A stretch of DNA of 64,000 bases, taken from positions 189,332-253,331 of the forward strand of contig JAHAKD010000002.1 of assembly GCA_018371855.1 (NCBI GenBank). The letters are read 5' to 3'. The notes beneath the pieces were generated by a model. That model was given only the letters and a program-made list of their open reading frames with translations. It did no database searches and was not told where the DNA came from. This DNA is from Clostridium sp. GTDB lineage: Bacteria > Bacillota > Clostridia > TANB77 > CAG-508. Below, piece after piece: positions 8,077 to 15,769 of the stretch. The translations under genes and the position numbers were made by a program. Position 1 is the stretch's first letter. Each line of letters begins with the position of its first letter.

Positions 8077-8089
8077 AGGAAATTGGTCT

Positions 8090-9577
8090 ATGTTAACGGA
8101 ACAAGATTTTATAAGAATAGAAAAGAAAGCTAATCAATTATATGCAAATTTAGAATTAGATATAATAGAAGAAATAGCAACAAGAATAGCAAATTTTGGA
8201 TATGCAAATACTGTAGTTGTAAATGATATAAAAATTGCTCAAGAAATGGGCGTTTTATATCAAGACATAGTAACTTTAGTAGCAAAATATAACAATACAA
8301 GTTATGAAGAAGTAAACAGAATATTTACAGAGGCATCTGAAACATCGTTGAATTATGATGATGAAATATATAAGAAAGCAGGACTAAATCCTAAACCTTT
8401 AAGCAAAAGTGAAAGCATAAAACAAATTATGAATACTACTATTGAACGAACAGCAGGTAATTTGCAAAATTTGTGTATGACAACAGCAAATACAGCACAG
8501 ACACAATTTTACAATGCTATAAATAGTGCATATATGTTTACTAGCACAGGAGTTAAAAGTTATACTCAAGCAATTTTAGATGAAATTAAAAATATAAGTA
8601 AACAAGGAGCAATTATACAATATCCAAGTGGAGCAAGAAGAAGTGTAGAGAGTGCAGTAAGAACAAATATAGTAACTGCTATAAATCAAAATTGTGGTAA
8701 ATTACAAGAATTAAGGGCAGATGAACTTGAATGGGATTTGATGGAACTAACTGCTCATAGTGGAGCAAGACCAGAGCACGCACGTTGGCAAGGAAAAATA
8801 GTTAGTAGAAGTGGAAAAAAAGGATATTTAAGTTTTCGAGATATAGGATATGGAGAAGCAACAGGATTTAAAGGAGTAAACTGTAGGCACGATTGGTATC
8901 CTTATTATCTAGGTAGTACAAAGACATATACTCAAGAGCAGCTGAACGCTTGGAAAAATGAAAAAGTAGAATATAATAGAAAGAAGATAAGTAAATATGA
9001 AGCAACACAAATACAAAGAAGAATGGAAAGAGAAATAAGAAATGATAAAAAACAATTAGCAGGATTACAAGGTATTCTAAAATCTAATATAAATGATAAT
9101 AAGCTTATTTTAGAAACAAAAACTAATTTTGCAAAGCGTTCATTAATTTATAAAACACATCGAAATGAGTTAGATGATTTTATAAAACAAACATCATTAG
9201 TTAAAGATAATAGTAGATTATACATAGGAAATCAGGATAAAAATATTAGTACACAAATAGCTAATGTAACTAAAATAGCTAACAAGTATAATAATAGTGA
9301 TATTATAGGAACTAAAGTAAATGGAGTAAAAATAACAGAAATTGGAGAACATATAATATCAAGGACTTATGCTAGAAATGTAACATTTGAAGATGTGCAA
9401 GACACATTGAAAAATCCAATAGGATATGGTACAATTAAAGAAGATTCAAAAGGTAGAAAGAGTTTTTATGTACATGGTAAAAATATAACAATAGCAGTTA
9501 ATCCAGAAACAGGAAAACTTGCAACAGTAAGACAGACAAGTAGAAGGGAAAAGAAAAAATATGGAGTTGAAGAATAG
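8090..9577 (+). CDS. MuF-type minor head protein with C-terminal BECR-like toxin domain
   Basis: A 495-residue protein. Residues ~1-300 are a phage minor capsid (min_cap2/MuF-like) domain with VRTNIVTAINQNCG and the conserved TAHSGARPEHARWQGKI and GVNCRHDWYPYY segments. After a helical linker, residues ~405-490 form a separate small domain: GEHIISRTYARNVTFEDVQDTL, then a Gly/Lys turn and ITIAVNPETGKLATVRQT, like BECR-fold (Barnase/EndoU/Colicin/RelE) nuclease domains fused to MuF proteins. Such fusions act as polymorphic toxins carried in virions; here this is inference. The next gene overlaps it by 17 bp and looks like the immunity partner. Confidence 0.8.
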   Translation: MLTEQDFIRIEKKANQLYANLELDIIEEIATRIANFGYANTVVVNDIKIAQEMGVLYQDIVTLVAKYNNTSYEEVNRIFTEASETSLNYDDEIYKKAGLNPKPLSKSESIKQIMNTTIERTAGNLQNLCMTTANTAQTQFYNAINSAYMFTSTGVKSYTQAILDEIKNISKQGAIIQYPSGARRSVESAVRTNIVTAINQNCGKLQELRADELEWDLMELTAHSGARPEHARWQGKIVSRSGKKGYLSFRDIGYGEATGFKGVNCRHDWYPYYLGSTKTYTQEQLNAWKNEKVEYNRKKISKYEATQIQRRMEREIRNDKKQLAGLQGILKSNINDNKLILETKTNFAKRSLIYKTHRNELDDFIKQTSLVKDNSRLYIGNQDKNISTQIANVTKIANKYNNSDIIGTKVNGVKITEIGEHIISRTYARNVTFEDVQDTLKNPIGYGTIKEDSKGRKSFYVHGKNITIAVNPETGKLATVRQTSRREKKKYGVEE

Positions 9578-9785
9578 ATTAAAACAAGAAGAAATAGACC
9601 TACTAAATAAGGTAGGAATAAAAATAAAAGATGGTAAGTATACAATAGATGAAACAGGAGATATTATAGAAAGATTAGATAGCGTAATACAAGAGAATTT
9701 AAATGAGAATGGAGATATGACAGAAAAAGCAATAGAATATGAAAGTATACAAGACAAGATACTAGAATTTGAAAAAGAAATTTAA
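9561..9785 (+). CDS. Probable immunity protein for the MuF-linked toxin
   Basis: A 74-residue acidic, helical protein (MELKNRLKQEEIDLLNKVGI...) whose start lies inside the 3' end of the MuF-toxin gene. The 17-bp overlap forces coupled translation, the usual arrangement for toxin then antitoxin/immunity. Small acidic partners of this kind follow MuF-toxin genes in many Firmicute prophages. No direct family match claimed; alternative is a small head-assembly accessory. Confidence 0.55.
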   Translation: MELKNRLKQEEIDLLNKVGIKIKDGKYTIDETGDIIERLDSVIQENLNENGDMTEKAIEYESIQDKILEFEKEI

Positions 9786-9806
9786 CGGTAAAAATATGTT
9801 TTTAAT

Positions 9807-9836
9807 AAAGAGCTAGAAATAGCTCTTATTTTTATG
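9807..9836 (+). terminator. Hairpin/terminator before the capsid genes
   Basis: AAGAGCTA/TAGCTCTT pairs around a GAAA tetraloop and is followed by ATTTTT. It separates packaging genes from the scaffold-capsid unit, probably giving partial termination in the late transcript. Confidence 0.7.
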
Positions 9837-9839
9837 CCT

Positions 9840-9906
9840 TTTTTACGGGAGCAGGCTTAAAAGAACAACTGGGAAAATGTCGACGGACGATAAACGGGAG
9901 GTAAAA
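9840..9906 (+). other. GC-richer leader before scaffold gene
   Basis: Sixty-seven bases between the terminator and the scaffold start are clearly richer in G and C than the surroundings. They contain three GGGA blocks, a GTCGAC palindrome and a TCG/CGA pairing around ACGGA. This may be a structured 5' UTR or RNA-processing site of the capsid mRNA. No known RNA family assigned. Confidence 0.35.
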
Positions 9907-10476
9907 ATGGAAGATAACAAAGAATTAGAAAATCAAAACACAAATACAGCAGAAAACAAAGAAGTTGAAGGAGCTGGGAATGTAGATACTCAAACTACAG
10001 AAAAAAATGAGGGGAAAGCTGAAGTTGATATAAAAGCAGAGGCACAAAAAATAGCTGATGCAATGCTTGCTAAGAAAATGAAAGGTATGCCTACTAAAGA
10101 AGAATTAAAGGAATTTAAAGATTGGCAAGAAAGTCAAAAAACAGCAGAACAAAAACAAGCTGAAAAAGAAGCTGAATATCAAAAGACACTTAATGAGCTA
10201 AACACTTTAAAACAGACAAATGCAGTTTTAAAAGCAGGAGTAAATAAAGATGATGCTGATTATGTGCTTTTTAAAGTAAGCAAAATGGAAGGCGATTTTG
10301 AAGAGAATTTAGCTAAGTTCTTGAAGGATAATCCTAAATATTTAAAACAAGAACTTGAAAAAGAGGAGCCTAAAGCTACTGGTGCACCAGTTAGAACTAT
10401 GAGCTCAAATGAGAGTGGTGTAAGTGCAATATTAAAAGCTAAACACCCAGAATTATTTAAAGGAAAGGATGATTAA
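9907..10476 (+). CDS. Capsid scaffold protein
   Basis: A 189-residue, highly charged helical protein starting MEDNKELENQ, with CGGGAGG as RBS at 9897-9903. Ala/Glu/Lys-rich coiled-coil sequence (AEQKQAEKEAEYQKTLNELNTLKQ), a middle KAGVNKDDADYVLFKV motif and a short C-terminal module next to the major capsid gene are hallmarks of scaffolds in SPP1/A118-like phages. It shapes the procapsid and is removed before packaging. Confidence 0.8.
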   Translation: MEDNKELENQNTNTAENKEVEGAGNVDTQTTEKNEGKAEVDIKAEAQKIADAMLAKKMKGMPTKEELKEFKDWQESQKTAEQKQAEKEAEYQKTLNELNTLKQTNAVLKAGVNKDDADYVLFKVSKMEGDFEENLAKFLKDNPKYLKQELEKEEPKATGAPVRTMSSNESGVSAILKAKHPELFKGKDD

Positions 10477-10478
10477 TT

Positions 10479-11312
10479 ATGGCGAATGCATTAGGAACAG
10501 GAACACATAAAAGAAAAGAAACATATGCTAACGAGGTATTAGCAATTGCAAGAGCAGAAATGAATATATATGAGGATTTCTCAACAGATTATGAACAAGA
10601 TGAGGTCACAGGACAAATTATGGTCCCAACTAGAAATGGAGAAGTCAAAGTATCTGATTATGATATTTTACAAGGAATAGAGTTAAGTCAGTCAGCAACA
10701 GATTATTTACCATTACCAGTTGATAAAGATTACGGAATAAATGAATTAATAGATGGTTATGAAGCAGAAGCTGTACCAGATAATTTAAGAGCACAAAGAG
10801 TTGAAAGTGCAGGCTATTCAATAGGGCTAAAGAAAGAAAATATGGCGATAGAATGTTTAATGACAGGAACAGTCAGTTCAGATACAAATGCATTAACAAC
10901 TGATGATGTATACAAAAAAATTGTAGCAGAAGTAAAAAATATGAAGAAAAGAAACATGAAAGTAAATTTAATGAGAATAGTTGTTAGTGCTGATACTGAA
11001 GAACTATTATTAACAGATGAAAAATTCTCTAATTCAGCAGGAACTTTAGGAGCTGAATTATTAAGAGAAGGAGTAATTGGTAAAATAGCAGGAGTTCCAG
11101 TAAAAACTAATTATTTAATGGCAGAAGATGTAGAATTTGTAATCTATGATAAAAGATTTTGCCAAAAATATGAAGTATGGAAAGCTGAGCCATCTATTGA
11201 AGATATCAAAGACGGTAAACATATAAAAGCATCTGCTTTACAAGGTAGACAAGTTGGTGGATTAATGGTAACAAATAAATTAGGTGTTCAAATAAAAAAA
11301 AAAGTAGCATAA
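10479..11312 (+). CDS. Major capsid protein (HK97 fold, P22/gp5-type)
   Basis: A 277-residue protein directly after the scaffold. The order (N-terminal helix, then VTGQIMVPTRNGEVKV, YEAEAVPDNLRAQRVESAGYSIGLKKE, VVSADTEELLLTDEKF, and a terminal GGLMVTNKLGVQI) is typical of capsid subunits of this phage group. The last codons run through ten consecutive A (11295-11303 plus flanks) before GTA GCA TAA. A -1 slip there opens a frame that adds an Ig-like domain, see the next entry. So the zero-frame product is probably the abundant form. Confidence 0.85.
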   Translation: MANALGTGTHKRKETYANEVLAIARAEMNIYEDFSTDYEQDEVTGQIMVPTRNGEVKVSDYDILQGIELSQSATDYLPLPVDKDYGINELIDGYEAEAVPDNLRAQRVESAGYSIGLKKENMAIECLMTGTVSSDTNALTTDDVYKKIVAEVKNMKKRNMKVNLMRIVVSADTEELLLTDEKFSNSAGTLGAELLREGVIGKIAGVPVKTNYLMAEDVEFVIYDKRFCQKYEVWKAEPSIEDIKDGKHIKASALQGRQVGGLMVTNKLGVQIKKKVA

Positions 11313-11626
11313 TAGACCCAGAAATAACAGGATTAACAATAACACCACAAGAAGGACTACAAGAAGGTAATGCAAATGTCAATGCTGACGCTGTTGTTGC
11401 GATTTTATCTGCAGAGGGAGGAACAGAGCCATTTACATATACATTAGAGACAGACGAAGTAAATGGAGTTGATAATGCTTCATTTAAGATAGATGGAACA
11501 AATGTAAAAGTAAATACTACACCTTTAACCAATAAAGATTACAAAATAAATATAAAAGTAACAGATAGCAAAGGTAAAACATTTACAAACCATGCGACGA
11601 TAAGTGTAGCAGCGGCTACAGAATAG
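11303..11626 (+). CDS. Ig-like domain extension of the capsid protein, reached by -1 frameshift
   Basis: In the -1 frame relative to the capsid gene, an uninterrupted stretch of about 107 codons runs from the A10 tract to TAG. It reads SSIIDPEITGLTITPQEG..., with alternating hydrophobic strands, a TEPFTYTLE strand, NASFKIDGTNVKV and YKINIKVTDSKGKTFTNHATISV, the classic Ig/cadherin-like (BIg/PKD) pattern. It has no start codon or RBS of its own. Phages commonly append such domains to capsid or tail proteins by programmed frameshifting; a minority of subunits would display it on the virion surface. Confidence 0.75.
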   Translation, partial: SSIIDPEITGLTITPQEGLQEGNANVNADAVVAILSAEGGTEPFTYTLETDEVNGVDNASFKIDGTNVKVNTTPLTNKDYKINIKVTDSKGKTFTNHATISVAAATE

Positions 11627-11638
11627 GAGGAATAAGGT

Positions 11639-12019
11639 ATGCTTAAATACATAACAGAAGAAGAATACAAAGAGTTGTTAGGTGCTGAAAGCATACCTGA
11701 TAACTTTAATAATTTAACAATAGAAGCAAGTAATTATATTGATCATAAAACTTTTGGAAGAGTTGATGAAAACAATGTACCAGAGCAAGTGAAATATGTT
11801 ACTTGCTTAATTGTTGATTTAATCAATGAAGAAAACGACAAATTATCCAAAATAGGAAATCTAAAATCACAAAACATTGAAGGATGGTCAGAAAGTTACT
11901 CTACACCAGAAGAAGTTAAGTCTGATTATGAAGATAAGAAGTATTCTACATTAAAAAAATATTTATGGAATGTAATAGGAATTGATGGAAATCCTTTATT
12001 GTACTGTGGGGTGTGCTAA
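11639..12019 (+). CDS. Head-tail connector (DNA-packaging adaptor) protein
   Basis: A 126-residue helical protein after AGGAGG. Position right after the capsid gene and the motifs YKELLGAESIPDNFNNLTIEASNYIDHKTFGRV and QVKYVTCLIVDLINEE fit the gp6/gp15-like adaptor family that docks under the portal. Assignment rests on order plus pattern. Confidence 0.7.
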   Translation: MLKYITEEEYKELLGAESIPDNFNNLTIEASNYIDHKTFGRVDENNVPEQVKYVTCLIVDLINEENDKLSKIGNLKSQNIEGWSESYSTPEEVKSDYEDKKYSTLKKYLWNVIGIDGNPLLYCGVC

Positions 12020-12355
12020 ATGAATGATAGATTTTTTATACATCAAATAACAGTTTATCATACAGAAGATGATGAAAACTTTACAATACAACATTATGAT
12101 AAAGTATATTTTAGACATAATAAAAAGACTAATCTAGTGGACAAAGGATTACAAGAAGGAAGTACAGGTTCTATTACAATACCTACTACAGAAAAGCTAG
12201 ATATTACTACTAATGATTACATAGTAGAAGGAATTGTAAATGATAAGTTTGATTTATTTACATTACAAGAAAAATATCAAGTTTTTAAAGTAGTAAGTGT
12301 AGATGATAATAGAAAAGGTAATCTACAGCATTACAAAATAGGAGTTAGTGAATAA
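12020..12355 (+). CDS. Head closure / minor capsid protein
   Basis: A 111-residue mostly beta protein (VYFRHNKKTNLVDKGLQEGSTGSITIPTTEKLDITTNDYIVEGI). It begins at the upstream stop and ends by overlapping the next start. In SPP1/A118-like clusters the second gene after the capsid adaptor encodes the head-closure (stopper) protein, which fits here. Confidence 0.65.
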   Translation: MNDRFFIHQITVYHTEDDENFTIQHYDKVYFRHNKKTNLVDKGLQEGSTGSITIPTTEKLDITTNDYIVEGIVNDKFDLFTLQEKYQVFKVVSVDDNRKGNLQHYKIGVSE

Positions 12356-12774
12356 TGGCTAGTAGTGGATTTAAAGTAAAAGTAAAAATAAATAAAACAA
12401 GTCAAATATTGAAAGACCATGGACTTGATGAGAGTGGTAGAGTAATAAGATATGCTACGACTAGAGCAGATGCTTTAATGATGCCATTTATTCCAGGAGG
12501 TTCAGGAGGACAATTAGCAAAATTAAAAGCTTATCCTAAAGCAAATGAGATAAAATATATCAGTCCATATGCACATTATCAGTATACAGGATTGCTGATG
12601 CTTGCAAAAAATGGTTCTTCTTGGGCAAAAAAAGGAGAAAAGAAACATTACTCTGGTAAAGATTTAAAATATCATACTTCTGGAACTGGACCAAAATGGG
12701 ACAAAATGATGATGCAACGAAGAGGAAATGAACTAATCAAAGATGTAGAAAAATATATAAAATCAGGAGGCTAA
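12355..12774 (+). CDS. Minor capsid protein 2-like / HK97 gp10-like
   Basis: A 139-residue protein. Central motifs PFIPGGSGGQLAKLKAY and YISPYAHYQYTGLLML plus the C-terminal GPKWDKMMMQRRGNELIKDVEKYI are characteristic of the phage 'minor capsid protein' family at the head-tail interface. Start overlaps the preceding stop by one base. Confidence 0.7.
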   Translation: MASSGFKVKVKINKTSQILKDHGLDESGRVIRYATTRADALMMPFIPGGSGGQLAKLKAYPKANEIKYISPYAHYQYTGLLMLAKNGSSWAKKGEKKHYSGKDLKYHTSGTGPKWDKMMMQRRGNELIKDVEKYIKSGG

Positions 12775-12776
12775 AA

Positions 12777-13190
12777 ATGGCAGAAAAATCAAAAATGGAA
12801 TTAATTAAAGAATTTATAGAAACTTGCCCATATTTAAAAAAAGGCAAGGTAAACGTAGATTATATAAAAGATAAGCCGCAATCTTATAGTATAGATGAAA
12901 CCCCAGTAGATCCAGTTTTAGTAAATTTTAAAGATGGTGGAAGAAGATTACAAATACAGTTTGATTTTTCTATAAAATCTAATTTTAGTGTTTTAGAAAA
13001 TATAAAAAACTCAAAATTTTGTGATGATTTTACTGATTGGATATATGAACAAAATAAAAAAGATAATTTACCAAAGATAGAAGGAGCTGTTTGGATAAAG
13101 TGTCTTGGAAGAGGAACAATTTTACAGACAACTGAAACAACAGCAATATATGTTATACCAATGCAATTAGCATATGAAGAAGACTTTTAA
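12777..13190 (+). CDS. Tail terminator / minor capsid 3-like protein
   Basis: A 137-residue protein with ELIKEFIETCPYLKKGKVNVDYI at the start, a Q-I-Q-F-D-F-S strand and WIYEQNKKDNLPKIEGAVWIKCLGRGTI. Pattern and position (just before the tail tube gene) fit the tail terminator-type 'minor capsid protein 3' family. The stop codon lies in a palindromic terminator. Confidence 0.65.
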   Translation: MAEKSKMELIKEFIETCPYLKKGKVNVDYIKDKPQSYSIDETPVDPVLVNFKDGGRRLQIQFDFSIKSNFSVLENIKNSKFCDDFTDWIYEQNKKDNLPKIEGAVWIKCLGRGTILQTTETTAIYVIPMQLAYEEDF

Positions 13191-13210
13191 AAGTCTTTTA
13201 TTTTTTTATT
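13180..13210 (+). terminator. Palindromic terminator at stop of tail-terminator gene
   Basis: Perfect palindrome AAGACTTTT/AAAAGTCTT spanning the stop codon, followed by a T-rich run (TTATTTTTTT). Confidence 0.65.
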
Positions 13211-13227
13211 AAAAAGGAGGAGAAAAA

Positions 13228-13962
13228 GTGGAAAAATTAGTAAAAAGAAGTGGAAAAGTTGCTTTTATGGATGTTTCTACTACATCAATAGCAAATTTTT
13301 TAAGAATGACTAAATTTACTGAAATATCTAAATCTAAAAATCCTACTGAATATAGTAGAACATATGTAGATGAAGATGGAGAGGTAACAGACGTAACAGG
13401 ATATTCAGAAGAAATATCTTATGCATTTGATTTATATCAAGGAAATTTAGTACATCAAAAACTAGTAGATATAACAGATAATGAAAAAACTGGAAATGAT
13501 GCTCTAGTAAAAATATTACAAGTTGATTTCAGCAAACCTATAGATGATGGATATGAAGCTAGACTTAGGACATATTCTACGGTACCAGATGCTGAAGGAG
13601 ATTCTACAGATGCTTATACATATAGTGGGTCATTTAGAAAAAATAGTGGTTTTACAATAGGTAAAGCTGTAGTAAGTAAAGATGGAAAAACAGCAACATT
13701 TACACCAAAAGAAGAAGTTGCAGAATATCCAGTAACTTTTGTAGTTAAAGATAGTTCAAGTGCACCCGTTGAAAGTGCTAAAATCACAATAGAAGATGAA
13801 AGTGTCTTAACAGATGCTACGGGTATAGCAACCATTGATTTACAAGCTAAATCATATTCAAATATTAAAATAGAAAAAGAAGGATATACGACACAAGATG
13901 ATGTATCTGTTACTATATCTACAAGTGCAGTTTTAAAAGAAATAACATTAGCAGAGGCTTAG
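13228..13962 (+). CDS. Major tail (tube) protein with C-terminal Ig/CarboxypepD-like domain
   Basis: A 244-residue protein with a GTG start behind AAGGAGG. Residues ~1-160 match tail tube proteins (KSGKVAFMDVS-like opening, TEISKSKNPTEYSRTYVDEDGEV, YSGSFRKNSGFTIGKAVVSKDGKTATFTP). Residues ~168-244 add a surface domain (YPVTFVVKDSSSAPVESAKITIEDESVLTDATGIATIDLQ...) like carboxypeptidase-regulatory or Big modules. So this phage decorates both capsid and tail. The stop codon lies in a 9-bp hairpin with a GAAA-like loop. Confidence 0.8.
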   Translation: MEKLVKRSGKVAFMDVSTTSIANFLRMTKFTEISKSKNPTEYSRTYVDEDGEVTDVTGYSEEISYAFDLYQGNLVHQKLVDITDNEKTGNDALVKILQVDFSKPIDDGYEARLRTYSTVPDAEGDSTDAYTYSGSFRKNSGFTIGKAVVSKDGKTATFTPKEEVAEYPVTFVVKDSSSAPVESAKITIEDESVLTDATGIATIDLQAKSYSNIKIEKEGYTTQDDVSVTISTSAVLKEITLAEA

Positions 13963-13974
13963 AAATAAGCCTCT
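13953..13974 (+). terminator. Stop-codon hairpin after the tail tube gene
   Basis: AGAGGCTTA/TAAGCCTCT, 9 bp with a GAAA loop, includes the TAG stop. No strong T-tract follows, so it may protect the mRNA end or attenuate rather than fully terminate. Confidence 0.5.
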
Positions 13975-13995
13975 TAAATAATTTGGAGGAAACTT

Positions 13996-14382
13996 ATGAA
14001 AATATTGAATAAAGAAATAGACTTTGATTTTTTTGATGCAAAACAAATGGAGATTTACGAAAAAGAATCTGAAATTGCTTCTAAAAAATTAACAGAAGTT
14101 ATAGCTAATATAAAGAATTTAAAGCAATCAGAAATGATTAATAAAACATTTGATGTTGTTGAAAATTGTTTTAACAATATTTTTGGAGAAAATGTTTCAA
14201 AAGAAATCTTTGAAGAGAAAAGAAATTTAAAATTATGTTTTCAAGCTTTTAAGGATTTAGTTGCAGCTAGAAAAGAACAAGAAGATGAAGTAAGCAGAGA
14301 AGCTGAAGAATTAAATAAAGAATTGAAGTCTATAGGAGTAGAATATAAACCTAATAGAGCTACAAGAAGAGGAAAGAAATGA
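13996..14382 (+). CDS. Tail assembly chaperone-like protein (gpG-like)
   Basis: A 128-residue helical protein (MKILNKEIDFDFFDAKQMEIYEKESE...) between tail tube and Gp15. This slot encodes the tail assembly chaperone in siphoviruses, whose second partner is the next gene. The two overlap by four bases (ATGA), consistent with coupled synthesis. Confidence 0.65.
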   Translation: MKILNKEIDFDFFDAKQMEIYEKESEIASKKLTEVIANIKNLKQSEMINKTFDVVENCFNNIFGENVSKEIFEEKRNLKLCFQAFKDLVAARKEQEDEVSREAEELNKELKSIGVEYKPNRATRRGKK

Positions 14383-14954
14383 TAAATCTTTTAACTGATG
14401 ATATTGAAAAAATTGTTAAAGATAGAATAAAAATAAATTTTGATACAGACTATAGAGTTTGTGTATTATTTGAAACTATGATGCAAGATCCTAATTATTC
14501 GTTGAAAGCTAAAACGTATCAAGCAATCAATCTTTTTTATCCTAAAATAGAAGAAATTAAAGATATGAATAAAGCTTTAAAAGATATTGTATGGTTTTAT
14601 ACAATAGGAAAAAGTGAAGAAGAGACTAGTCGAAAATTTACAAACACAAAAACCAAACAAATATATAGCTATGTATTTGATAATGAATTAATTTATAGTG
14701 CATTCAAAGACCAATACAATGTCGATTTGCAAGATGTAGATTATCTTCATTGGTGGAAATTCAAAGCAATGTTTGAAGGTTTAAAATCAGATAACAAAAT
14801 TGTTGAAGTAATGGGATATAGAGCAACAGAGTTAAACACAATAAAAGATAAAGAAACAAAGAAGTTCTATAAAAAGATGAAAAAAATATACGCATTACCA
14901 GATATGAGAACAGAAGAGGAAAAAGAATATGATTTTGGAGAAGCTTTTTCATAG
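14379..14954 (+). CDS. Bacteriophage Gp15-family protein (tail chaperone GT-like)
   Basis: A 191-residue protein with INLLTDDIEKIVKDRIKINFDTDYRVCVLFE at the N-terminus and a DYLHWWKFKAMFEGL motif near residue 128, both characteristic of the Gp15 family that precedes the tape-measure gene. It begins by ATGA overlap with the upstream gene. Role: tail assembly. Confidence 0.75.
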   Translation: MINLLTDDIEKIVKDRIKINFDTDYRVCVLFETMMQDPNYSLKAKTYQAINLFYPKIEEIKDMNKALKDIVWFYTIGKSEEETSRKFTNTKTKQIYSYVFDNELIYSAFKDQYNVDLQDVDYLHWWKFKAMFEGLKSDNKIVEVMGYRATELNTIKDKETKKFYKKMKKIYALPDMRTEEEKEYDFGEAFS

Positions 14955-15029
14955 TTGTCGATATTTGTCGAATAAGATAAAATTATGTTGAAAGAAAGTT
15001 GTTGAAATAATCCTTTATTATGCTATACT
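14955..15029 (+). promoter_or_regulatory. Moron promoter with TTGTCGA repeats
   Basis: A consensus-like promoter, TTGAAA at 15002-15007, 16-bp spacer, TATACT at 15024-15029, precedes the Ltp-like gene. Upstream lie two TTGTCGA direct repeats at 14955 and 14965, one helical turn apart, possibly operators. A private promoter inside a late operon is typical of lysogenic-conversion genes expressed from the prophage. Confidence 0.6.
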
Positions 15030-15063
15030 AGTATAAGTTAGAAAAAATAAAGGAGGATTGAAT

Positions 15064-15573
15064 ATGTCAAATCATGCAGAAGAGAAGAAACCAGTTTATA
15101 AAAAATGGTGGTTTTGGCTAATAATAGTGATAGTAGTTATTGCAATCATAGGTGGTTCACAAGGAAATAATAGTACACAAACATCTAGTCAACCAGAAAA
15201 TACAAATAATGAAACAGTAGTAGCTACTGTAGCAACTAATAATGGAAAAGAAGAGGAAGATACAAGTGTACCAAAAGAATATAGAAATGCTTTAGAAAAG
15301 GCTAAATCTTATTCTGATATGATGCATATGTCAAAACAAGGAATATATGATCAATTAACCTCTGAGTATGGGGAACAGTTTCCAGCAGATGCTGCTCAAT
15401 ATGCTATTGATAATTTAGATACTGATTATAAGGTAAATGCTTTAGAAAAAGCTAAATCTTATCAAAATACTATGAATATGTCAAAGAACGCAATATATGA
15501 CCAACTAATTTCTGAATATGGAGAAAAATTTACTGCTGAAGAAGCACAATATGCTATTGATAATTTACAATAA
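15064..15573 (+). CDS. Ltp-like superinfection-exclusion membrane protein
   Basis: A 169-residue protein starting MSNHAEEKK with AAAGGAGG at 15049-15056. Residues ~14-34 (WWFWLIIVIVVIAIIGG) form one membrane anchor, then a Ser/Thr/Asn-rich linker. Two tandem ~45-residue repeats follow, each NALEKAKSY..., MSK..IYDQL.SEYGE.F...AQYAIDNL, the domain of 'host cell surface-exposed lipoprotein' Ltp of phage TP-J34. Ltp blocks DNA entry of related phages by acting on their tape measure. This copy lacks a lipobox Cys, so it is helix-anchored. It sits beside the tape-measure gene with its own promoter. Confidence 0.8.
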   Translation: MSNHAEEKKPVYKKWWFWLIIVIVVIAIIGGSQGNNSTQTSSQPENTNNETVVATVATNNGKEEEDTSVPKEYRNALEKAKSYSDMMHMSKQGIYDQLTSEYGEQFPADAAQYAIDNLDTDYKVNALEKAKSYQNTMNMSKNAIYDQLISEYGEKFTAEEAQYAIDNLQ

Positions 15574-15589
15574 AGGAAAAGAAAATAAA

Positions 15590-15724
15590 ATGAAAAAATG
15601 GTATTTTTGTCCTTTTTGCAATAAAAAAATAGTAAAATACAGTAAAGACGCTGAATGCAAAGGCGTCTTTTTATTATGCAAAAAATGTGGCAAACAAGTA
15701 GAAATAAAAATAAATAAAAAATAG
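15590..15724 (+). CDS. Cys-rich KTR-like zinc ribbon protein
   Basis: A 44-residue protein (MKKWYFCPFCNKKI...) with CPFC and CKKCGK pairs, resembling the cysteine-rich KTR family of mobile elements. An AAAGGA RBS precedes it. A strong hairpin AAAGACGC/GCGTCTTT followed by TTATT lies inside the coding region, so transcription of the Ltp unit probably stops here. Start at the internal ATG is preferred; an upstream in-frame ATG overlaps Ltp. Confidence 0.55.
   Translation: MKKWYFCPFCNKKIVKYSKDAECKGVFLLCKKCGKQVEIKINKK
15644..15675 (+). terminator. Terminator-like hairpin inside the KTR-like gene
   Basis: An 8-bp stem AAAGACGC/GCGTCTTT with an 11-nt loop is followed by TTATT. Likely end of the Ltp moron transcript. 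Confidence 0.5.
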
Positions 15725-15769
15725 TCTTCAAACTGAGCCAATGAGCCTGACTAGAAAGGAAAAAATAAG

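Noticed and set aside
15064..15573. Lipoprotein call for the Ltp-like protein
   Set aside because: The hydrophobic segment is not followed by a lipobox Cys, so membrane-helix anchoring is the better reading.
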